DNA from: Lingula anatina | Taxonomy: Eukaryota; Brachiopoda; Lingulata; Lingulida; Lingulidae | Reading direction: 5' to 3' | Length of the DNA stretch: 49,161 nucleotides | Assembly: GCF_001039355.2 (NCBI RefSeq) | Contig: NW_019775713.1 | Span: 648,754-697,914 of the forward strand | Part shown: positions 21,545 to 32,249 of the stretch, piece by piece | Numbering within the stretch: position 1 is the stretch's first letter | Layout: each line of letters opens with the position of its first letter | Program-made: the position numbers and the translations under genes | The notes under the pieces: model-generated | Told to the model about the DNA's origin: nothing | The model's database searches: none | The model's input: only the letters and a program-made list of their open reading frames with translations

Positions 21545-24127
21545 GGGGGAGAGGGGGGCTGGACCTTACATGATACAGCAGTCTGCATTTCAAAATTTTC
21601 ATATTTGCTTGTTTTAAGATATATTATGGTTAACAGAATTTGTCAGTTTATTGAAAGTGAATCACGCTCATTCTGAAAAACAAAAAGAAAAAAAAAACAT
21701 TCATTTTGTGCAGTGTAAACGGATTAAATCGTTTTGCACATTTTGTAATTAACTCAGTTATAATCCAGTATTTAATTGTCGCGTGCAAACGACTTCATTG
21801 CGCAGCTAACAAAGTAGCTCCATAATCGAATCTTCTTTAACCGAGAAAATTGTCGCACAAACTTCTTGGGCCAGCGCTATGTAATACCAAAATCGATATT
21901 TCCAGAATTTACGAAAACGTTTCACGCTCTCGCTGATGGCACCGTTTCCTGCTCTAATGTATGACGTTTCCTCTGAGTGTCTGACTAAGAATGCAGATGT
22001 GAACAAATTGTAACCTTTTTACTTGATACTATGATAGTTGGTTTTAAAATTAAAATGATGACATGCACTTTTCTCGCAGTCTAGCCTATGTATAGTGTAA
22101 AAGTGAGGGGTGTACGTTGAAAAATGTATAAGATTAGAAAATCATGTTTATTGCGTAGTATACTTGTTTGTGATTGTACCCCATCAATCCCACAAACTTA
22201 AACTAAAGTGGTTTATACATGTATACTAGTGATTTTTATCTTTATATGCACATGGGCAGTGAATATGTCCCGTCATCGATCGCCCCAGTTTTGGTACTGT
22301 TCATTCGTATGTTAGATCAAGATACTAGTTCTGATACACAGTATGAGTCAGGCACATTGAATACAAAGCGGTATGTAAGCGATATGCTTGCTCTCACACT
22401 TTGCGCATATAGAATGTCTTTTGCTCTTATATGGCACTTGCAGGATTTTTGAAGAGATTAAATAACAATCTGTTAGTTTAAACAAAAAACACATAGAGCC
22501 AATTCGACTAGGCTGACTTCATTGCCGTTGACGAAAGCATGCTTTAAAAACATAAAAAAGTGAACAAAAACAGCTTTCAATTAACTAGCAGATTACCTAC
22601 ACGCATATAAAATCAGTTTGCCACGGTTGATAGATTTGTTGACAGAGTGAGATATACGTATCATGAACATTCTGTCGTAATAGAACTCGAACACAATTAA
22701 ACAAGGTACATGTAATGCGTCTATTAGCTTCGAATTCAGCCGTCAACAGGTAAATTACACCTAGAAAATAGCTTGATTAATGACAGAACAATTTTACACA
22801 TATTCCCCTTATTACTTTGCTTCTATATCTTTTTTTTTTTTTGCATAAGAGCAATCTTTCGTGTTACTTTTACAAGACTACTCTCTTCCGATGTTGACTA
22901 TATTTTCTTGCGATGCTTAAAATTACATTTAATTCTGCCTTTCTAACACAAAGAACCACTATTACCACTAAGATCAAGTGTCAGTGGACATCCTGTCGGC
23001 ACCAACTTGAACCTTCGATAAGTGTCTCAAGTTAATTGGTCATTTTCTTCGAAAACCGCTATGCAGGAAATAAAAGCCACTTTCTCAGTTTTTGAACAAC
23101 TTTCTGAAACAGGACTTGTTCAGGGTCCTGGGAAAACCAAGATTGGCAAATCAATGCGGATTACTGTTAATTCAAAGAACAACAGTTTATGGCAAGATCA
23201 GCACGTGTGTCACGTTGCAAAGTGTATGCGTTGAATAAAATCCCCAGATTGTGAGAGATCTTGACACCAGCACGTGGATAGTTTGTATAAGCGGCAAAAT
23301 TGTGACATTTCTGCGCAAATAATGCTAGTGAACATACGTTTCCATGGCGTATATAAGAGTCCTCAAACAGTCGCAAGAACAGAGTACTTTGCCGCTCAGT
23401 TTCAACAGCGATTGCATATCATTTGGTATCGATTAATCGCACAGTGCTCGAATATTACACAAATTACAGGACTACGGTTGACGTGATAATTGACTTTTAT
23501 TTACGCTGCCAATTCAGTGTGACGGCGACCTTAACGTAACGTAACGCTGCTTGACAGAGTTGATCCATCCACAATTATCCGAATACCACGACGTTTCAAA
23601 AGGCAGGATACAGTATGGAAAGCGGGATAGCGGAAAGTAACACCTCTACTCGTCTCAATCCCATTATGTATGGCGTAGTGGACACACAACAAGCTTGTAA
23701 CTGTTCAATCCAGTCAAAAGACACTTTCTTTGAAACGGAATATTTTCAGTCGTTTTCTGACAGTTACAGAATGTTTCGGTACGTGTTGAACATTGCTATA
23801 CTTCTGCCCTGTTCGATTTTGGGGCTGGCTGGCAATGCACTCTCCTTTGTGGTGTTCCGGAAAAGTGGCAGAACGATGACCTCGACCTTTCTTCTACTCA
23901 AAACGCTGGCTGTTGCAGATTCCCTCATTCTAATATATTGCCTGTTTTTCATCTGCGTTCCGAATCTTACCATGATCAAATCCACGCCGCTGCTGGAGAA
24001 GTACATGGTATTTATAGCCGAAAGCATCCCGTACTCCTATCCCGTCTTCTTTATCCTACTGGCGTTAGCTAATTGGATCGTGGTTCTCGTAGGACTTGAG
24101 CGGTTCATTGCCATATGCCATCCGTTT
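21545..24127. repeat. Allelic-type direct repeat, copy B (complete GPCR side)
   Basis: Second copy of 18956-21542. It begins right after the n with ggggga gaggggggctggacc and continues through the repeat end into the unique 3' half of the GPCR gene. Confidence 0.85.
23350..23357 (+). promoter_or_regulatory. TATA box of the GPCR gene
   Basis: TATATAAG in the context ggcgtatataagagtcc. A start site about 30 bases downstream (near 23380, ctcaaacagtcgcaagaac) would give a 5' UTR of about 230 bases before the ATG at 23615. The motif is conserved in the allelic copy at 20765-20772. Confidence 0.5.
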
Positions 24128-24784
24128 AGAGCTAAACTGCTCTGCACCCTCTCCAAGACCAAAAAGCACATCATTGCCGTCTTCGTCCTCGCCATCGCCT
24201 TCGGCTTGCCCCGCTTCTGGGAACTGAAAGTTCTGACAGTCATCGATTCGCGCTGTCACCCTTCGTGCGGAAAGGTCGAGAAACAACTTTCGGTCGTATT
24301 CACAGATTTTGGGCGGGATCCCGTGTATGTGTACGCCTACCGTATCGTCTGGCACACCCTGGAGATCGTCGTAATCCCCCTGATTATGGTGGGGTACTTC
24401 AACGTCCACCTATTGGCCTCCCTGCACAAGATGGACGAAAACGGCAAGCGCCTGTTTGGCCAGAGAGCGTCAACCAGAAGCACAAACATCATGTTAGTGG
24501 TGGTAGTCCTCGTCTTCATTGTCTGCCAGCTACCTCTGTGTTTGACACACATTATAAACCCCTTTCGCCCCTTCTTTTCTGTGGTGGCGCAAGACAACTT
24601 TCAGTACGCGCTCGAGACTGCCATCTGCCTCGCTCTGATCAACCATGCCTTGAACTTTTGGGTGTATTACGTCGCCGGGAAGCGATTTAGGAGGGTTTTT
24701 ATGGAGACTTTGTTCCCGTGCTGCGTTGTTCCTGAACCGAGGGAGTCGAATGGCATACCGTTGCATGCCACGCCCACGCCGTAA
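23615..24784 (+). CDS. Rhodopsin-class GPCR, FMRFamide-receptor-like
   Basis: Single-exon 389-aa receptor with seven hydrophobic segments: about 56-80, 91-115, 138-162, 185-205, 242-268, 290-314 and 332-352. Class A marks: GN at 73-74 (TM1), LAVAD at 98-102 (TM2), ERFIAICHP at 162-170 in place of DRY, QLP at 305-307 (TM6) and NFWVYY at 347-352 in place of NPxxY. Potential N-glycosylation sites are N9 and N29. The ERF/Y-AxCHP run and the intronless structure fit the invertebrate FMRFamide-receptor-like group of plasma-membrane neuropeptide receptors; the ligand cannot be told. The usual Cys at the top of TM3 is not evident, although extracellular loop 2 has CHPSC (214-218). The start is supported by a -3 A and +4 G context, and a TATA box lies upstream. 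Confidence 0.85.
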   Translation: MESGIAESNTSTRLNPIMYGVVDTQQACNCSIQSKDTFFETEYFQSFSDSYRMFRYVLNIAILLPCSILGLAGNALSFVVFRKSGRTMTSTFLLLKTLAVADSLILIYCLFFICVPNLTMIKSTPLLEKYMVFIAESIPYSYPVFFILLALANWIVVLVGLERFIAICHPFRAKLLCTLSKTKKHIIAVFVLAIAFGLPRFWELKVLTVIDSRCHPSCGKVEKQLSVVFTDFGRDPVYVYAYRIVWHTLEIVVIPLIMVGYFNVHLLASLHKMDENGKRLFGQRASTRSTNIMLVVVVLVFIVCQLPLCLTHIINPFRPFFSVVAQDNFQYALETAICLALINHALNFWVYYVAGKRFRRVFMETLFPCCVVPEPRESNGIPLHATPTP

Positions 24785-26010
24785 ACGCCATGCAGTGAAG
24801 AGGGCGACGCACTGCCAATATAAACAAAAAAGGGTGCGTTGACAGTTTATTGTTTTTACTTTGAATTTAATTATTCTGAAATGACTATGATGTTGGCAAT
24901 GTTATTTGGTACATTTCAAGTGAATATGTCACACGGTTAACAATTAAGACAATGCTGTATGAGATTACCGTAAGTTTTATTTTGAATGGTAAATGCAGAG
25001 GCGACAAGAGATTGTATTCTTCACCAACAAAACGTGATGGTTGTCTGTTCTGTTTCAACTCTGGATCTTTCTCTATTTAAATCTAGGTGAGAAACAAGTT
25101 AAACTGACATTATTTTCTCTTCTTTACGTCGGATAAACACCTACAGGGTAGACTTAATTGTATTATACACTATTATTTTATTCTTATTTGATATTTTCTG
25201 TACATACTAAGTTATTTTCCTCTTTTAGTTGTAAGTTCGCAATTGACACAGTATTGTTATGAGATTCCCAGGTGTACTGCACTCTATCTCATTTGTGTTG
25301 TAAATCCAAGGTAAATTATCTAATTTAGAATTGAAACTTTAATTTTAACCAATTCTTTTATTTTATTTTTTTTTTACACTTTTTAATTTTATTTTAATTT
25401 TTATTCAGTCATTGTATTTTTTAAAATATTTATTATTATTATTATCATTATTATGCAAACAAAATATAGGAAACCAGGACGCATTAAAAACATCATATGA
25501 AAATGAAAACGTTTATCGTCATAGTAATTCAAAATTGCAAGGTGCTTTCTCAATACTTGTTTGAATATAAAGGCCATGTTTTTATCACAAAAACGTTGTA
25601 AAAACGCGTATTTTTTAAAAAAATATTTTTTAAATGTTGTATTACATTACTAAGCATTAGATTAAGAAACCAAACGATTTGACTTTTCTATTAGAATATA
25701 TTCGTAGTAATGAATTGATGACATGTACAAACTCCAGTATTTCTATTAGAATAAAAGAATTTTGTTTCTTTAGATAATGTTTGTCATTTCTAGACATGCA
25801 AACCGTATTTAATTGACAAAGAAAGAAAAAGGCTACGATAGATGCAAAGTAAAAAAGTGAAGGTAAAAGAAAACGAGGGGTAAATAAAAAAAAGCTTGCC
25901 ATGATTCCTGAGATGCTTTAAGGAATGTAGGAAGAAAAATTCAAGTAGTAAATGTGTAGGAACGGGGATTTGGGGGCTGACAATACAGAAAAAAACCATA
26001 TAGTTTGACA
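24785..26010. other. GPCR 3' flank, no other gene seen
   Basis: AT-rich DNA with T-runs and a short ATT microsatellite near 25430-25453. No clear AATAAA was assigned to the receptor transcript. Confidence 0.5.
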
Positions 26011-27466
26011 TACAGACTTGACTTTTAATATGGAATATTTTAGTTTCGAAGGTATGCCTTGGTAAAGATGCGTTCTTTTTTCAAAGAAATCCGATCTCAT
26101 ATAAGATATGTGAATGGAGAAGTGTGTAGTCAGGTGTGTCGTTACTAATGAACTGACTACCATGTCTATTGCACTTCTGTATTGTGTATTATGCAATGAT
26201 TTAATTGGGTAGTGCTCCTTTGGACTGGTCGATGCTTGGGTGTGCCAAAACATGGTTCTGTCAAAAAAGTATCCATATGTCGGCAACTACTGCATGAAAA
26301 AATTTGAAATTTTTTAGCAAGCGGTCGGTTTTGCAGTGCGTAAAATGGACTAAGTGGTGTTTTAAAAAATATTTATCCGTGGTAGAATGGTGCTAAAAAG
26401 ACAGACATTGCTAGACAGATTATTGCGCCAAACAGAACGGTCCGCACAGTTTTATAGAGTAATGCCCAGACTGATGTACCTACACAGAGGCCACACCCAA
26501 TGTATCAAAATCTTACCACCAGGGTACAGGACTCACTGTCTTTTGGGATATGGTGCTGCAACTAAACAAAAACACCCAGTCCGTTCAGAATGAGGGGTAA
26601 ATTGCTTTCAAAACGCGTTTTTCAAGGCCCTTAGCGAACAACAAACTTGTTTTAGCAGGTTAGAATACCAGACGACCTCCGGGGAAACCACTGTAAACGG
26701 CAAAACAGCGTCGTCTGTTTCTTTAATGAATTGGGGACCATGACCGTTTCTGGGTAGAACACTGAAATCGCGTGGTTTTCATTACTGAGGTCAGTTTTCA
26801 CCTGTACCGCTCAACTAGTCAAAACAGAGTTTACAGACATCCAGAAAGGGGCTATGATGAAGAGTGTGCCGAGTCTAAAGTGACTAGGGTCATTGACAGC
26901 GTCAGTATTTGGACTGGATACCACCAAAACACCAATAGTAGTCATCTATGAAAACCTGAACCAGATCAAATAAAGGAATAATATGGGGACCACTTGACTA
27001 TCATTTGATAGGAGGGTCCTTAGGAACAATTTTGGGTAGCACGGTGAGAGTGCCGGTTTTATTAGCGGATAACTTACAGAACCAGCAGAATGAGCTGCCA
27101 CCTTGGTCATCAATATCGCCAAATTTGAACCACATAGACAATATGTGGGTAGGCCATTACTAACCGAATCAACGGCCTACATGTCGTGCGACAAAACTCT
27201 TTTACAGACGATAATTCGTAAAATATGGAGATCCAAAATACCGAGTTAAATGGTTGTTGTATGACATAAAATAGGCAATGTATTTTTGTTTGCTTCACTG
27301 GCGAATTCAATTAATGAACTGATGTCACAATGACATCAAAGAGATCATTAAAAGTTATTAAAACACGATTTTAATCCCTATTTTCATATATCAGTCAGCT
27401 AAATAGGAAAAATTTGATGAAAAGTGATTTGGAAAAAAAATTTCCATATTAAATGTCAAGTCTGTA
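26011..27466. mobile_element. Decayed Tc1/mariner-type element, copy 1
   Basis: Starts TA-CAGACTTGAC and ends GTCAAGTCTG-TA, so ~25-bp inverted ends (CAGACTTGACttTTAATATGGAATA) are flanked by the TA dinucleotide that Tc1 elements duplicate. The interior resembles a broken transposase read on plus: near 27095-27155 the frame gives PWSSISPNLNHIDNMWV, matching the Tc1 'WPxxSPDLNPIExxW' catalytic-end motif. The reading frame is interrupted many times, so it is inactive. It is about 1.45 kb, shorter than copy 2 because a stretch near 27190 is missing. Confidence 0.8.
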
Positions 27467-27498
27467 TTTCTTGGCCCCAGTATAGATATCTCCTTCGC

Positions 27499-27499
<1 letters not shown>

Positions 27500-27529
<30 letters not shown>

Positions 27530-27554
27530 NNNNNNNNNNNNNNNNNNNNNNNNN
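27500..27554. other. GT microsatellite and 25-N assembly gap
   Basis: A gt repeat (27500-27529) runs into Ns at 27530-27554, followed by a G-rich tract. The gap length is probably nominal. Confidence 0.9.
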
Positions 27555-28897
27555 AGGGGAGGGGGGGGGGCTGGAGGACACGTGTCGATCCCTACGTGCC
27601 TGGTAGAAACTGCTCTACTTTTATTAAACTGCCGTAGCCTATCCTAGTATTTGATTCATTATTAAGATGCGTTTAATTGAGAGAAAAAAGATTTAGCAGA
27701 TTTCCAGCGACAAAGCAGGCAGGAAATTACGCGACTTAACTCCAAAAGCATGTGTTTGTCAACGTGACCCTAGGATCACTTTATTGGTAGACTGCCAGCT
27801 GCGAAAATTTACCTGAGAAAAATAATGGTGTTAAGAAACTGGGGGTCCAGGAAAAAAAGAGAGTTCGCCCTCCATTAGATCCTTACAGGCAGGGTCTGTG
27901 TGACTTAAGCGGACGAGAAACTAGGCCGGGGTTTGGTTGTACACATTAGTGGGAACAGGATCATGGATTACTGGGGGACTGTCACGTACACTACACCAGC
28001 GCGCTTTGTGTCGATATGTCAATAAGCTTTAAAACTGTGATATTAATACTGTTGATATTTAATATCATTCGTGCCCTTTTAAGGTAAAACCCCCTGGCGA
28101 CAGCACGGCTTTGTCTCTATCACAGTTTCTCTCCATTAATCGATTCCGACCATGAGAACTTAAATGCTGCTTATTTCACTCTTCGCTTGTTTTGTAATTA
28201 ATACATATAGGACGAAGGCTTTTCCTTAATAACTGCTATTATTATCCTTGATTGTTTATCATGGCAGGTATGCTAATCGTAAGAGGCCCCATTTTGCATG
28301 TAAGGGTTTTCTAATAACTTGTTTCCCAAACCCCTCCAAACATTAAATGACCAAAATGAAAAAAAAAGATAAAGTTGAGATTATCACACATAATGCATTG
28401 AAAGTCAAGAGTAGAAAAAAAGTTAAAATGACAAAGATTGCTGCACGTCATCATACAAAATTAATTGTAAAAGACAAATGAAGGAGTGCAGTGAATAGGA
28501 GGCACTGTTTTAACCTTTTTAAAACATGGTTGAAAAGTATTGAAACCGTTTTTTTACTGCCGTTTATAAAAAGTTACAAAAGTAATGAAAAAAGACTTCT
28601 TATGTAAAAAAAAAATTGATTGAGAAAACTACTAATTAATAAAACTGAGAAAAAAACGAATCACAGCTTTTGTCAGGCTGTCAACGTTTTGCTGCCACCT
28701 GTCATCGACTGATAAATTTAAAGGGTTTTTTAGATTCATCACTAGACAAAGATCCTCCTCCCTAGGGAGACGAGATCGTGTACAGCCATTTTGAATTAGG
28801 TCCAAGAAAAAAAAACGATAGGCATATTGTCATCTTTTATAAACCGCAAACTGTAAGCTGGCGTGTGAAAAATTATAAGAAGCAGTTTCCTGTTAAT

Positions 28898-28972
<75 letters not shown>

Positions 28973-29420
28973 GCGACGGAGACTTTCAATAAAATGTGTT
29001 TTGGATTGTTGGAAGTTTGAACCATACGGAAACCACGAGTCGGACCAAGAACTTCTACAGTCAGACATACAATTGAAAAAGGCCATTTATAACTTTACAT
29101 AATATACTCTACTTACCCAGTGGAAAAGATTTCAAAATCTCAGCATACCGTGAAACGTCGCATATTTTAAACGTCATGAAATATGAATGTTTATCCTGTG
29201 ATTAAATTAGGTGATAAAATTCAGATATGCATCACATGCAAACCATCTTCGCAACTGTATGATTAAAGTTCGGCTCTACTCGGCAAATAAACGTTTCTGG
29301 CGATGGTAAGATTACTGACAATTACACTGACATGTTATTATCCAGAGGTTCTTAAATTGTCTCGCATACAGTCGGTTGTTCACCCCATTCTTTGTTGAGT
29401 CTCTGCATTTCTTTGTAGAG
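27555..29420. other. No gene recognised; (AT)n microsatellite
   Basis: AT-rich DNA with a pure (AT)n tract at about 28903-28966. No exon with credible splice borders and family similarity was found. Confidence 0.45.
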
Positions 29421-29472
29421 CTTTGAAAAACGGCATCTCTGTTTCACCCAGGCCAAACGCGCCTACGCAGGT
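29421..29472 (+). other. Possible upstream exon of the AbfB-domain gene
   Basis: The segment lies between tttctttgtag and gtattgg and is open for 17 codons (SFEKRHLCFTQAKRAYA) plus one base. Its phase would join correctly to the exon at 32250 (G|GT = Gly). There is no family similarity to test and a phase match has a one-in-three chance, so this is only a candidate. Confidence 0.25.
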
Positions 29473-30503
29473 ATTGGTGACGTTAAGACAAATGGGTGAG
29501 TTGGACGTTTTTTTATTTCTAAATATTTGTACATACGATATTTATTTAGATTTTTTTACCGCATAAAATTTTAGTTTCTTTCTGCAGAATACGAGTACTG
29601 GTAGCTACTTGTTTGAGCGTTTCCAAAGATTAATGAAATATGTAGGCTCTATCGCTGGTTACAGACGGTGAAACGCAATCTTATTCCCATAAGAATAACA
29701 ATGATATTACAACTAATGGCAGATTTCAGACACTTTTATCAAAATAAGTAAAATAAGCGGCAACATAAATGATATACAATAAATTATATACTAGTAGTTA
29801 AAAGGGACAACAAAGTTGGGGTAAAAGTAGTACACTTAAAAAATTGAACTACCAGCACAGAGGTCAAGTACTGGGATCCATTCAGTCATGCCCAACAAAC
29901 GAAAGGTCTACATTGACTGTAAAAGCAAGTTTAAACAAAAAAAGGCTGAAGAGCATCCAAATGGATTAACTGGTTCGCCACTTTGCTGAAGGTAATGTCC
30001 CTGTGATATTTCTGTCTGACAGATTTTTCTTAATTGTTTTACATGTATAGTTGACGCTACTGCATCCATATTTCGATTTAAAAAATGATAGGTACCCATG
30101 TTAACTTTGTTGCTACGGTGATTGGAACTTGGGATTCAATTACTATAGAAACCAGTGGGAAATTTAATTGTTTTTGCAAATGTTTTCATTTTTTCACAGA
30201 TAAAGTGCTTTCATAGTCCATATCTCCTACACATGGTCTTCAGTACATAGAAAGATGAGAAAATGTTAATTTTGTTGCTATGGCTGATTTTTTTTTAAAT
30301 TTTCTTGGTACACTTTTTAAAGCTGGTTTTGCGAGCAAAGTGTTTTCAACCACTACTTTCACCACACTCTCTGCTGATCTTTGTTTAAATATAAATTGAG
30401 AATATTCTGAAAAGAATTTGTGAATTGATTTTAGCCATCCTGTTCAGTTCAACTTTCGTGTATTGCTAGATCGCCAGATCACCAGCACTACACACACACA
30501 CTN

Positions 30504-30545
<42 letters not shown>

Positions 30546-32249
30546 CACCTTTCATACTCGATATTGTTGCACAGTGTACCAGAAGGACACTGCCTAAACA
30601 TTGAAATCGGGTGGCAAATAATTATGTATATTTCCTTTCCAACGAACCTGAATTTAATCGAGAAGATCGAAATCAGAGCCTATATAATGAGCTGCAATTG
30701 CAGTTCACATAGTCTGGTCTTGTTATCTGATGTATCTCTAAGTCCACCAGTTAGTTAAGTGGTCAGACAAGTGCTCTAGCTGGACAACTAGCTATTATTA
30801 GAGTAAACGCCCGAGACACTGATACGCGATAAATCATGAATAAACCAAATGTCCGCAACCTTTAAGTTTGTTTAAATCTGTATGTGTCTGCAGTGCCCTC
30901 TAAAAGGTCCACAGATTGATTTCAGATTGAGTTTTGATTGATCTTATAATCCACAGGTGTATCTCTGCCTAATTGTTGACAGTGTTCAGCAAGGATTTTT
31001 GCAAGGAGCTAATATGAATAGAACATTCTAGAGGCCTCGTCAAACTTGTATAGAGTATGTATGCATTCCTTGTGGACCCTGTCATCTTTCATCTTGGAAA
31101 CGGTCTATTACAAGGAAAGGCGCCTTCTCCTTCAATTTCACCAACGATTTCACTTTAAATATATACGATCTCGAAACAAAACTACTAAAGGGCAATGTTC
31201 CTCAATTCACCTACTTGAATTGACCCTTTTTGTGCTTGTGTACACTGTATGCACTAGAAACCACAATGAAATTACAAGCTAAAGATATGCTAATTAGCAA
31301 TAAGTTGCTGTTACCTACTTCACGTATTTATAATTACGGTAAAGTCAAAGTTGATCCTACGAACACTTACTAATCTGGTGGCAACAGCAAAATGAATGAG
31401 AAGTACCAGAAATACAGGCAGATTTGACTTGGGGTGCCATATTTAGTCGGCGGATCAGTTAGTACTCGGATCATCTATTGTGAATGGCCCCTTGAATACC
31501 TGATACCTGAACTAGACACCGTAACGGTTGTTTCTCAGATAATCTGTGCTGATATCACTAATGGAAGTGTCCTAGTAGAATGAGCTAGTATAATGGTCGC
31601 TAATCGAGATGTATATCCGTCTGCTCGGTAGTAATAACGCCCCATTGAAAAGAAAACAAGATCTTGACAAATAAACTGCGGTGAAGTACGTGTACATGTA
31701 TAAGTAGTAATTTGAATCTAACTAATTAAGTATGCCCAACCAAGATATCCAACAATCAGCTATAGCCGCCGAGTCGAGACGACTCCATGTGCATAGCATC
31801 CTCACTAAACCAATCGAAACACTTGTATACAAACTGCAACAAATAAAAATATATATGACCGACCGTTAACTATACTTTCTGATATCACAGGGGTCTCTTG
31901 TGTAGTGTGCAAGATAGAAGAAGAGATTCAACAGTTTTATAAGAGACTACTACTACAGTATCTACTCCTGTGGCCAGAGTCTAACTATATGAACCTTGTC
32001 ATGCAGCAATAATAAACAACCTGCTGCGTTGAAAGATGTCTTTTCTCTGCGGGTTTGACTATGCATTGGGACAATCACGGATAAGGCACCGTCTCAAATG
32101 GAGTTTGTCGAGTGAAAAAAAAAAAACAAACCTTAAGCGAATTTCTGAACCAAATGAACAGACATTCAACTGTTGAGGCCGCCCCTCACCATTAACATAA
32201 TTAAAGTATGTATAATTAAATGTAGTTGTCTTTCCTATTTCAATTCTAG
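29473..32249. other. No firm gene; CA microsatellite and single n
   Basis: Includes a CA repeat at about 30488-30541 with a single n at 30503. A weak tandem similarity (gttaa-tttgttgcta-gg near 30099 and 30263) is also present. If the candidate exon at 29421 is real, this is an intron of the AbfB-domain gene. Confidence 0.4.

Noticed and set aside
24065-24690. Long frames in other phases over the GPCR 3' half
   Set aside because: Shadows of the GC-richer receptor coding sequence.
26387-26593. 68-codon frame and its relative at 40626-40838
   Set aside because: Lie within the decayed Tc1-like elements and represent transposase remnants or chance frames.
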